From NCBI GenBank assembly GCA_016218905.1, contig JACRCS010000929.1:1-7217 (forward strand): 7,217 nt of DNA. Direction: 5' to 3'. Below the pieces are notes generated by a model. It was not told where the DNA came from. It saw only the letters and a list, made by a program, of their open reading frames with translations, and made no database searches. Below, one piece after another: positions 1 through 7,217 of this stretch. Every line of letters starts with the position of its first letter. The first letter of the stretch is position 1. The translations under genes and the position numbers were made by a program. Origin of the DNA: Deltaproteobacteria bacterium (GTDB lineage: Bacteria; Desulfobacterota_C; Deferrisomatia; Deferrisomatales; JACRMM01).

Positions 1-2094
<2,094 letters not shown>

Positions 2095-2931
2095 GTGGAG
2101 GGCTCTCGGGCCCGCGTCGACGTAGGCACCGTCCCCATCGGGGGGGGCGCGCCGCTGGCGCTGATCGCGGGCCCCTGCGTGATCGAGGGCGAGGCGCTGG
2201 CCTTCGAGGTCGCCGACGCGTTGAGGGAGATCACCGGCCGCCTGGGCCTGCCGCTCGTCTTCAAGAGCTCCTACGACAAGGCCAATCGCACGAGCCTCTC
2301 GTCCTTCCGGGGGCCCGGGATCGAACGCGGTCTGCGGATCCTGGAGGGCGTGCGGGAGCGTTTCGGCGTGCCGGTCCTCTCCGACGTCCACTCCGTGGAG
2401 GAGGTCGCCCAGGCGGGCGGGGTCCTCGACTGCCTCCAGATCCCGGCGTTCCTCTGCCGGCAGACCGACCTCCTGGTGGCGGCCGGCCGCACCGGCAAGC
2501 CCGTCAACGTGAAGAAGGGCCAGTTCCTGGCGCCGGAGGACATGGACCAGGCGGTCGAGAAGGTGAGGGCCGGCGGTTCGGGCGGGGTGCTCCTCACCGA
2601 GCGCGGCTCGACCTTCGGCTACCGGTACCTGACCGTCGACTTCCAGGGGATGGCCCGCATGGGCGCCCTGGGATGGCCCGTCGTCTTCGACGCCACCCAC
2701 TCGGTCCAGCGGCCCGGGGGGCTCTGCGGCGCCTCGGGAGGCGACCGGGCCTTCGCCGCCCCGCTGGCCAGGGCCGCCGCGGCCGTCGGGATCGACGCGC
2801 TCTTCGTGGAGGTGCACCCGCGACCCGAGGAGGCGCTCTGCGACGGGCCCAACTCGGTCGCGCTCTCCGACCTCGAAGCGCTCCTCCGCCCGGTGCTGGC
2901 GATCGACGCCGCGCGCAGGGAGGCTGCGTGA
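2095..2931 (+). CDS. kdsA: 3-deoxy-8-phosphooctulonate synthase (Kdo-8-P synthase), metal-dependent type
   Basis: KdsA condenses phosphoenolpyruvate with arabinose 5-phosphate to give Kdo 8-phosphate. The 278-residue product is a full-length TIM-barrel enzyme with IAGPCVIE (24-31), FKSSYDKANRTS (56-67), FRGPG (71-75), SDVH (96-99), FLCRQTD (119-125) and NVKKGQF (138-144). Cys28, His202 (DATHS), Glu239 (VEVHP) and Asp250 (CDGPNS) sit at a constant offset of 17 from the metal ligands of Aquifex aeolicus KdsA as I recall them (Cys11, His185, Glu222, Asp233). The E. coli-type enzyme has Asn in place of the Cys. I therefore infer a metal-dependent (class II) enzyme. The GTG start directly abuts the pyrG stop (TAGGTG) behind a strong Shine-Dalgarno site. 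The end overlaps kdsD by four bases (GTGA). The related DAHP synthases are excluded by the KANRTS and SFRGPG motifs and by the Kdo context. Confidence 0.97.
   Translation: MEGSRARVDVGTVPIGGGAPLALIAGPCVIEGEALAFEVADALREITGRLGLPLVFKSSYDKANRTSLSSFRGPGIERGLRILEGVRERFGVPVLSDVHSVEEVAQAGGVLDCLQIPAFLCRQTDLLVAAGRTGKPVNVKKGQFLAPEDMDQAVEKVRAGGSGGVLLTERGSTFGYRYLTVDFQGMARMGALGWPVVFDATHSVQRPGGLCGASGGDRAFAAPLARAAAAVGIDALFVEVHPRPEEALCDGPNSVALSDLEALLRPVLAIDAARREAA
2917..2923 (+). promoter_or_regulatory. Shine-Dalgarno site for the kdsD GTG start
   Basis: AGGGAGG lies four bases before the GTG at 2928, inside the 3' end of kdsA. It selects the GTG in the GTGA overlap over the much longer open frame that runs back into kdsA. 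Confidence 0.75.
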
Positions 2932-3896
2932 GCGGCATCGAGGCCGGCCGGAGAGTGCTGCAGATCGAGGCCGAGGCCATCGCCCGGCTCGCCCGCGAGC
3001 TCGGGCCCTCCTTCGAGAGGGCGCTCGAGGTCCTAGAGGAGTGCCGCGGGAAGGTGGTGCTCACGGGGATGGGGAAGAGCGGAATCGTCTGCAAGAAGAT
3101 CGCCGCTACGCTCGCCTCTACCGGGACGCCCGCCTTCTTCCTCCACCCGGCTGAGGGGGTACACGGCGACCTCGGGATCCTCGCCCGGGGGGACGTCGTC
3201 GTCGCCCTCTCCAACTCCGGCGAGACCGAGGAGCTGATCGAGATCCTGCCCGTGATCCGGGACCTCGCCCTGAAGCTCGTCGCCGTGACGGGCAACCCTG
3301 CGTCGACGCTCGCCCGGCGGGCGGACGTCGTCCTCCACACCCCCGTGGAGCGGGAGGCGTGCCCGCTGAACCTCGCGCCGATGGCCTCCACCACGGCGGC
3401 CCTCGCCCTCGGCGATGCCCTGGCCGCGGCCCTCATGGAGCGCCGGAAGTTCACGGCCGAGGACTTCGCCCGATTCCACCCCGCCGGCGCCCTGGGGCGC
3501 CAGCTCACGCTCCAGGTCGAGGACCTGATGCGCGCGGGCGAGGCGGTGCCGCGCGTGACCCCGTCGACCCCCATGAGGGAGGCGATCCTCGAGATCACGG
3601 GCAAAGGGCTCGGCTTCACGGGCGTCTTCGGCGAGAGCGGCGCGCTCCAGGGCGTGATCACCGACGGCGACCTGCGCCGGCTGCTGGAGAAGGAGGAGGA
3701 CTTTCTGGGAGTGCCCGCCGGCCGCGTCATGACACCCCGGCCCAAGGGCGTCCCCCTCGGGACGCTTGCGGTGGAGGCGCTGCGCCTGATGGAGAAGCAT
3801 GCCATCACGAGCCTCTTCGTCGTGGAGGCGGCGGGCAGCGACCGGGTCTCCGGCGTCATCCACATCCACGACCTCGTCCGGGCCGGGCTGAGATGA
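2928..3896 (+). CDS. kdsD: Arabinose-5-phosphate isomerase (KdsD/KpsF family; SIS domain plus two CBS domains)
   Basis: This enzyme interconverts ribulose 5-phosphate and arabinose 5-phosphate, supplying the KdsA substrate. The product has 322 residues, the usual size. The sugar isomerase (SIS) domain spans about 35-170 with TGMGKSG (46-52), HPAEGVHGDLG (73-83) and ALSNSGETEE (93-102). Two CBS domains follow, at about 197-258 (from VEDLM) and 267-322 (from VMTPRP). Lys50, Glu102, Glu143 and His184 lie at a constant offset of nine from the E. coli KdsD residues I recall as important for activity (Lys59, Glu111, Glu152, His193). The GTG start at 2928 overlaps the kdsA stop and has a strong Shine-Dalgarno site. 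The next gene, kdsC, overlaps by four bases (ATGA). Position between kdsA and kdsC favours the housekeeping LPS enzyme (KdsD) over capsule-associated KpsF, though the two are not separable by sequence alone. CBS pairs often bind nucleotides; a ligand here is not shown. Confidence 0.95.
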   Translation: MSGIEAGRRVLQIEAEAIARLARELGPSFERALEVLEECRGKVVLTGMGKSGIVCKKIAATLASTGTPAFFLHPAEGVHGDLGILARGDVVVALSNSGETEELIEILPVIRDLALKLVAVTGNPASTLARRADVVLHTPVEREACPLNLAPMASTTAALALGDALAAALMERRKFTAEDFARFHPAGALGRQLTLQVEDLMRAGEAVPRVTPSTPMREAILEITGKGLGFTGVFGESGALQGVITDGDLRRLLEKEEDFLGVPAGRVMTPRPKGVPLGTLAVEALRLMEKHAITSLFVVEAAGSDRVSGVIHIHDLVRAGLR

Positions 3897-4444
3897 GCGC
3901 GTCGAGCCCCCCGTCGCTCCGGGAACGCCTCGCGCGCGTCGAGTTGCTGCTCCTCGACGTGGACGGCATCCTCACCGACGGGCGCATCGTGCTCGACGAC
4001 CACGGCGTGGAGACGAAGGCGTTCGACGTCACCGACGGCCACGGGATCAAGCTTCTCCAACGCGCCGGCGTCGACGTCGGCTTCATCACCGGCCGCCGGA
4101 GCCTCGTCGTCGAACACCGGGCGCGGGAGCTCGGCGTCCGGGAAGTCCACCAGGGAGTCAAGGAGAAGGTCCTCGTCCTGAAGGAGATCCTGCACCGCCG
4201 GGAGCTCGAGCCCGAGCGCGTCGCCTACGCGGGCGACGACGTGGTGGACCTGCCGATCCTCCTGCGGGTGGGCCTCTCCGTGAGCGTTCCGGAGGCCCCC
4301 GAGTACGTGCGCGAGCGCGTGCACTGGGTGACGCGCCGCTCGGGCGGGCGGGGAGCCGTGCGGGAGATCTGCGACGAGATCCTGAAGGCGCGCGACGCCT
4401 GGGACGCGGTCACCCGCAGGTACTTCTTTCCCGATCCTCTCTGA
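3893..4444 (+). CDS. kdsC: 3-deoxy-D-manno-octulosonate 8-phosphate phosphatase (HAD superfamily)
   Basis: KdsC removes phosphate from Kdo 8-phosphate to free Kdo, the step between KdsA and KdsB. The product has 183 residues, typical for this small cap-less (C0) HAD phosphatase that works as a tetramer. HAD motif I is DVDGILTDG with nucleophile Asp22 and acid/base Asp24. Motif II is ITGRRS with Thr66. The motif III Lys is in QGVKEKV (about residue 92). Motif IV is GDDVVDLP with Asp115/Asp116 for the metal. The ATG at 3893 overlaps the kdsD stop (ATGA), and the frame is open far upstream, so the start rests on the conserved N-terminus. The ribosome binding site is weak, which suggests coupling to kdsD translation. 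The stop shares one base with the lptC ATG. MurNAc- or YrbI-like phosphatases have the same fold, but the context makes KdsC the clear choice. Confidence 0.96.
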   Translation: MSASSPPSLRERLARVELLLLDVDGILTDGRIVLDDHGVETKAFDVTDGHGIKLLQRAGVDVGFITGRRSLVVEHRARELGVREVHQGVKEKVLVLKEILHRRELEPERVAYAGDDVVDLPILLRVGLSVSVPEAPEYVRERVHWVTRRSGGRGAVREICDEILKARDAWDAVTRRYFFPDPL

Positions 4445-4992
4445 TGGTCCGGAAGTCCCTCCTCGCCCTCCTGGGCCTGGGATCTCTGGCCCTGGCGGGA
4501 CTCGCGTGGTGGGCGCTCCGCCCCGAGAGCTCCCGAAGGCCGGCCGGGCCGCCCCAGGCGGGGCGACAGCCCACGTCCGTCGCCCGCGGCATCGAGCTCG
4601 TCGACGTGGACCCCGACGGCACCCGCTGGCGGATCACCGCGCGGAAGGGCTCCGGCTGGGAGCAGGAGGGGACCGGCAGTCTGACGGGGATCGAGGCCCT
4701 CTTCGACAAGAAGGGGCAGGCGGTCCGCGTGAAGGCGGGCAGCGCCGCCATGGAGTCGGGCACGCTCCTGACCCTCTCCCAGGGCGTGGAAGTCTCCTGG
4801 GACGGCTACCGGGCGGCCCTGGACCGCGCCGCCTACCACCGAGGGCAGGGCCGTATCTCCTCGGACTCCCCGGTGCTCCTAGACGGGCCCGGCATGACGG
4901 TCCGCGGGAAGGGGGTCGACGTGGACGTCGAGACGCGCAAGGCACGGATCCGCTCCGAGGTCCGGGCCGTGATCCAGGGAGGTTCCCATTGA
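4444..4992 (+). CDS. lptC: LPS export ABC transporter periplasmic protein LptC
   Basis: LptC is the inner-membrane-anchored bridge protein that takes LPS from LptB2FG and passes it to LptA. The product has 182 residues, near the usual ~190. A short basic start (VRK) is followed by one hydrophobic segment (about 5-25), then an Arg/Pro-rich linker and a periplasmic beta-jellyroll domain (about 45-178). Family patterns are visible: an early D-x-D-G-T-RWRITA strand, LTGIEALF, a TLLTLSQGVEVSWDGY strand near the middle, SDSPVLL, and a GPGMTVRGKGVDVD strand near the end. Overall identity is low, as is normal for LptC, so context weighs heavily. The ATG shares its A with the kdsC stop (TGATG). The bases before it are pyrimidine-rich with no Shine-Dalgarno match, so initiation probably depends on ribosomes finishing kdsC. 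The stop overlaps the lptA start (TTGA). Confidence 0.93.
   Translation: MVRKSLLALLGLGSLALAGLAWWALRPESSRRPAGPPQAGRQPTSVARGIELVDVDPDGTRWRITARKGSGWEQEGTGSLTGIEALFDKKGQAVRVKAGSAAMESGTLLTLSQGVEVSWDGYRAALDRAAYHRGQGRISSDSPVLLDGPGMTVRGKGVDVDVETRKARIRSEVRAVIQGGSH
4976..4982 (+). promoter_or_regulatory. Shine-Dalgarno site for the lptA TTG start
   Basis: AGGGAGG lies six bases before the TTG at 4989, inside the last codons of lptC. It is one of the strongest sites in the window and is the main evidence that LptA starts at an unusual TTG codon, immediately ahead of its signal peptide. Confidence 0.8.
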
Positions 4993-5564
4993 AAGCGCTC
5001 CGTTTGGCGCTCGTCGCCTCGTCTCTGCTGGCCCTCGCGGCTTCGCCCTTCGCGGCCGAGAAGCCGGCCCAGCCTCCGGCCTTCTGGAAGTCGAGCTCCG
5101 AGCCCCTCCAGATCGACTCCAAGACCCTGGAGACGTTCTCTGGGGGCGAGCTCGTCGTCTTCCAGGGGGACGTGGTCGCGAAGCAGGGGGCCGTCACCCT
5201 CCACTCGGACCGGCTCGAGGTGACCATCGACAAACAGACCCGGACGGCCCGGCTCGTGAAGGCGCACGGGAGCGTTCGCATCCGGAAGGACGAGATCGTC
5301 GCCACCGGGACGGACGCCACCTACGATGCCCAGACCGGCGTGACGGTCCTCACAGGCAGCCCGAAGGTCTGGCGGGACCGCGACGTCGTCGCCGGCGACA
5401 AGATCACGCTCTACCTCGCCGAGGACCGCACGGTGGTCGAGGGCGCCAAGGCCGTCATCTATCAGCAAGGGCAGCAAGGGCAGCCGGGGCAGGGGCAGCA
5501 GGCACAGCCGGGCAGCCCGCCCAAGCCGGCACCCGCCAAGCGGCCGGAGAAGCGCGAGCCGTGA
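4989..5564 (+). CDS. lptA: LPS transport periplasmic protein LptA (OstA-like)
   Basis: LptA forms the periplasmic part of the LPS bridge between LptC and the outer-membrane LptD. The product has 191 residues. From the TTG start there is a clear signal peptide: basic MKALR, a Leu/Ala-rich core (6-18) and a likely cleavage near residues 22-24. The OstA/LptA beta-jellyroll domain follows (about 38-156), with PLQIDSK, LVVFQGDVVAKQG, LHSDRLEV, ATGTDATYD, VLTGSPKVWRDRDVVAGDKITLYL and EGAKAVIY-type repeats. The last 33 residues (159-191) are a Gln/Gly/Pro-rich then Lys/Arg/Glu/Pro-rich tail outside the domain, not typical of E. coli LptA, although low-complexity C-termini occur in other phyla. The frame is open upstream, but only the TTG gives a proper signal peptide and is preceded by AGGGAGG. 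It overlaps lptC (TTGA) and lptB (GTGA), as expected for Lpt genes made together. Confidence 0.94.
   Translation: MKALRLALVASSLLALAASPFAAEKPAQPPAFWKSSSEPLQIDSKTLETFSGGELVVFQGDVVAKQGAVTLHSDRLEVTIDKQTRTARLVKAHGSVRIRKDEIVATGTDATYDAQTGVTVLTGSPKVWRDRDVVAGDKITLYLAEDRTVVEGAKAVIYQQGQQGQPGQGQQAQPGSPPKPAPAKRPEKREP
5463..5512 (+). repeat. Short degenerate tandem repeat in the lptA 3' end
   Basis: Two exact copies of CAGCAAGGG (5463-5471 and 5472-5480) are followed by degenerate relatives such as CAGCCGGGG, CAGGGG, CAGCAGGCA and CAGCCGGG. Together they encode the Gln/Gly/Pro-rich tail of LptA. The unit is nine bases (three codons) with drift, so length changes by whole units would keep the frame. This looks like replication slippage within a tolerated tail, not a mobile element. 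Confidence 0.7.
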
Positions 5565-6295
5565 GCGAACCGACGCGCCTCGAAGCCCGGGGCCTCGTCA
5601 AGCGGTACGGAGGCAAAGCCGTCGTGTCGGGGGTCTCCCTGCACGTCTCCCGGGGGGAAATCGTCGGACTGCTCGGGCCCAACGGCGCGGGCAAGACGAC
5701 CACCTTCTACATGATCGTGGGGCTCGTTCGGGCCGACGGCGGCGAAGTGCTCCTGGGGGAAGAGCGGCTCACCGGGCTTCCGATGTATCAGCGGGCCCGA
5801 AAGGGCATAGGCTACCTGCCCCAGGAACCGAGCGTCTTCCGACGGCTGACCGTGCGCGAGAACGTGTACGCGGTGCTCGAGGCGCGGGGCGTCAGTCCCA
5901 ACGAGGCCGAGGCGCGCACTCAGGCGGCGCTCGAGGCGCTCTCGATCGAGGGCATCGCCGAGCGGAGGGCGCACTTCCTCTCCGGAGGCGAGCGGCGCAG
6001 GGTCGAGATCGCGCGGGCGCTGGCGCAGGACCCCGCGTTCATCCTGCTCGACGAGCCCTTCGCCGGGATCGATCCGATCGCCGTCGCCGAGATCCGGGAC
6101 CGGATTTTGCAATTGAAATCCTTGGGTATCGGTGTCATACTCACTGACCATAACGTGCGGGAAACGTTGGGTGTTTGCGACCGGGCCTATATTGTCAACC
6201 ACGGGTCGGTTCTCGAAGAGGGGACACCCGACACAATCGTTAACAGTCCCAAAGCCAGAACGGTCTATTTGGGTGAGGGTTTTAGCCTGGGTTAG
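5561..6295 (+). CDS. lptB: LPS export ABC transporter ATP-binding protein LptB
   Basis: LptB is the cytoplasmic ATPase dimer that powers LPS extraction through LptF and LptG. The product has 244 residues, the usual size. Walker A is GPNGAGKTT (39-47), the signature is LSGGE (140-144) followed by an Arg run, Walker B is FILLDEP (160-166) with catalytic Glu165, the D-loop is GIDP, and the switch His197 lies in TDHNVRETL, a motif highly characteristic of LptB. The C-terminus ends with VYLGEGFSLG, close to the LptB-specific YLGxxF ending, which separates it from general ABC ATPases. The GTG at 5561 overlaps the lptA stop (GTGA); its Shine-Dalgarno match (GGAGA, 5546-5550) is weak and distant. Codon use changes sharply after codon 180: of the 33 preceding codons I counted one ending in A/T, while 26 of the last 64 do. 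The protein remains intact across that boundary. lptF and lptG are not in the window, as is common for this operon. Confidence 0.97.
   Translation: MSEPTRLEARGLVKRYGGKAVVSGVSLHVSRGEIVGLLGPNGAGKTTTFYMIVGLVRADGGEVLLGEERLTGLPMYQRARKGIGYLPQEPSVFRRLTVRENVYAVLEARGVSPNEAEARTQAALEALSIEGIAERRAHFLSGGERRRVEIARALAQDPAFILLDEPFAGIDPIAVAEIRDRILQLKSLGIGVILTDHNVRETLGVCDRAYIVNHGSVLEEGTPDTIVNSPKARTVYLGEGFSLG
6113..6141 (+). promoter_or_regulatory. Candidate sigma-70-like promoter inside lptB, upstream of rpoN
   Basis: A -35-like TTGAAA (6113-6118; five of six consensus bases) is followed after 17 bases by a -10-like CATACT (6136-6141; four of six), with TG at 6133-6134 giving an extended -10. Spacing is ideal and the site lies in the locally AT-richer patch. 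Transcription would start near 6148, about 150 bases before rpoN. This is a pattern match inside coding sequence without experimental support. Confidence 0.35.
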
Positions 6296-6297
6296 GA
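6294..6297 (+). promoter_or_regulatory. Ribosome binding site for rpoN overlapping the lptB stop
   Basis: AGGA, using the AG of the lptB TAG stop, lies four bases before the GTG at 6302. It is a modest site, but it matches the GTG that gives the full conserved sigma-54 N-terminus; the first ATG (6362) lies inside region I and would delete essential residues. Confidence 0.6.
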
Positions 6298-6301
6298 ACT
6301 C

Positions 6302-7217
6302 GTGGCCCTAGAGATCAGGCAACACGTCAATCAGGAGCTCCGCCTAAGTCAAGAGCTGGTGATGACTCCCCAGCTCCAACAGGCCATTAAGCTCCTGCAG
6401 CTGTCGCGTCTCGAGCTGGTCAATCGGATCCAGGAGGAGATGGAGCTCAATCCGCTCCTGGACGAGATGATCGAAGAGGAGGCGCGTCCCGAGCCCGAAC
6501 CCGCTCCCGCCGTTCAGCAGACGATCCCGGAAGCCGAGGCCCCTCCGAAGGCCGACGGCACCCAGCCGGAGATCGACTGGGAGCAGTACCTCGCCCGCTA
6601 CGACCTCACTCCCCTCCCCGACTCGCCGATCAACCGCAGCGACGAGCGCCCCTCGTTCGAGAACTTCCTCGCCCCCGAGACGACGCTCCAGGACCACCTC
6701 CTCTGGCAGCTGCGGCTGAGCAACCTGCAGCCGGAGGATCAGGACATCGGCTCGCTGCTCATCGGGAACATCGACGAGGACGGCTACCTCCGAGTCGCCA
6801 CGGAAGAGGTGGCCGAGCTCGCGAAGGTCTCGGCCGAGCGCGTGGAAGGGGTCCTCCGGGTCATCCAGGACTTCGACCCGGTCGGCGTGGCGTCCAGGGA
6901 CCTGCGGGAGTGTCTGCTCAAGCAGGCGCTCGAGAAGAACCTCGAGGACGTGGTCATCCTGGTCATCGATCGGGGCATGAAGTACCTGGAGAGCAAGAAC
7001 TACCGCAAGATCGCCAAGGAGCTCGACATCTCCTTCGAGGACGTGGTGGAGGCGGCCAGGGAGATCGCCTCGCTGGAGCCGCGTCCCGGCAGGAACTTCT
7101 CGGCAGCCCGGATCGACTACATCGTTCCGGACGTCTTCGTCGCAAAAGAAGGAGACGAGTACACGATTCGGCTCAACGAAGATGGTCTACCCAGGCTCAG
7201 GGTTTCTCCTTACTACC
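6302..7217 (+). CDS. rpoN: RNA polymerase sigma-54 factor, N-terminal part, 3' end outside window
   Basis: Sigma-54 directs RNA polymerase to -24/-12 promoters that need ATP-driven enhancer-binding activators. The frame runs open off the right edge, giving 305 codons of a usual ~480. Region I (about 1-50) has the diagnostic LRLSQELVMTPQLQQAIKLL pattern that contacts activator and -12 DNA, followed by ELVNRIQEEMELNPLL. Region II (about 55-105) is acidic and Pro-rich, as expected. The core-binding region III (about 115 onward) includes TLQDHLLWQL, IGNIDEDGYL, the DPVGVASRDLRECLL segment and SLEPRPGRNFS. The DNA-binding helix-turn-helix and the RpoN box lie outside the window. The GTG start is six bases after lptB, so the gene could be read from the Lpt operon, from a promoter inside lptB, or both. 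lptB-rpoN adjacency is widely conserved in diderms. Codon bias is relaxed in the first ~50 codons and again from codon 281. Confidence 0.96.
   Translation, partial: MALEIRQHVNQELRLSQELVMTPQLQQAIKLLQLSRLELVNRIQEEMELNPLLDEMIEEEARPEPEPAPAVQQTIPEAEAPPKADGTQPEIDWEQYLARYDLTPLPDSPINRSDERPSFENFLAPETTLQDHLLWQLRLSNLQPEDQDIGSLLIGNIDEDGYLRVATEEVAELAKVSAERVEGVLRVIQDFDPVGVASRDLRECLLKQALEKNLEDVVILVIDRGMKYLESKNYRKIAKELDISFEDVVEAAREIASLEPRPGRNFSAARIDYIVPDVFVAKEGDEYTIRLNEDGLPRLRVSPYY
7142..7217. other. Second low-GC3 patch in rpoN at the right edge
   Basis: From codon 281 of rpoN, 12 of 25 codons end in A or T, while the preceding stretch is almost wholly G/C-ending. GC content for 7141-7217 is 40 of 77 by count. 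The patch may continue past the window edge, so its extent is unknown. Confidence 0.7.

Larger units (their letters stand above)
6101..6300. other. Low-GC, low-GC3 patch covering the lptB 3' end
   Basis: By direct count, 102 of 200 bases are G or C (51%) against 72 of 100 in 6001-6100. The change is abrupt between lptB codons 180 and 181. Third positions fall from almost all G/C to about 59% G/C. The effect fades gradually through the first 50 or so rpoN codons (57% GC in 6301-6400). Confidence 0.85.

Noticed and set aside
3359..3892. N-terminal extension of the kdsC frame across kdsD
   Set aside because: The extension is an Arg/Pro/Gly-rich shadow of the SIS/CBS gene; the HAD domain starts right after 3893.
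2594..4324. Long antisense open frame (576 codons) opposite kdsA, kdsD and kdsC
   Set aside because: Arg/Ser/Pro-rich shadow translation, with no domain; the sense genes have intact catalytic motifs.
4506..4988. N-terminal extension of the lptA frame across lptC
   Set aside because: It would place the signal peptide in the middle of the protein and encodes Arg/Pro/Gly-rich shadow sequence; the TTG at 4989 with AGGGAGG upstream is the sensible start.
6202..6232. Possible hairpin (GTCGG ... CCGAC) near the lptB 3' end as a terminator or RNA element
   Set aside because: The stem is only five base pairs with an 18-base loop, and no T-run follows; expected by chance.

Overview
The window is one uninterrupted, gene-dense run of nine co-directional (+ strand) genes: kdsB (3' part), pyrG, kdsA, kdsD/kpsF, kdsC, lptC, lptA, lptB and rpoN (5' part). 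Most of it is very GC-rich, with G or C at nearly every third codon position. The organism is therefore a high-GC Gram-negative (diderm) bacterium that makes Kdo-containing lipopolysaccharide. This order, with pyrG between kdsB and kdsA and rpoN after lptB, is familiar from deltaproteobacteria-like lineages and several deep-branching diderm phyla. The sequence alone does not let me name a phylum.

Layout. Bases 1-487 hold the C-terminal two thirds of CMP-Kdo synthetase. Bases 484-2094 hold CTP synthase, which supplies the CTP that KdsB uses. Bases 2095-4444 hold the three enzymes that make Kdo: KdsA (Kdo-8-phosphate synthase, metal-dependent type), KdsD (arabinose-5-phosphate isomerase) and KdsC (Kdo-8-phosphate phosphatase). 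Bases 4444-6295 hold three parts of the Lpt bridge that carries finished LPS to the outer membrane: LptC (inner-membrane anchored), LptA (periplasmic) and LptB (ATPase). Bases 6302-7217 hold the first 305 codons of sigma-54. There is no gap longer than 6 bases between genes, so there is no intergenic stretch to describe. No RNA gene, mobile element, CRISPR array or terminator was seen.

Together, one transcript could supply CTP, make Kdo, activate it to CMP-Kdo and build most of the LPS export machine. Almost every junction is a stop/start overlap (ATGA, GTGA, TTGA, TGATG) or an abutting pair, so translational coupling is probably pervasive. Five of the eight starts visible are not ATG (GTG for kdsA, kdsD, lptB and rpoN; TTG for lptA).

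No new biological system is apparent; this is a conserved housekeeping locus. The points worth a second look are: an abrupt loss of GC3 bias inside lptB at about base 6101, running into rpoN; a second such drop in rpoN at about 7142; a sigma-70-like extended -10 promoter candidate within the first low-GC patch that could give rpoN its own transcript; an unusual Gln/Pro/Gly-rich tail on LptA; and an enlarged low-complexity linker in KdsB.
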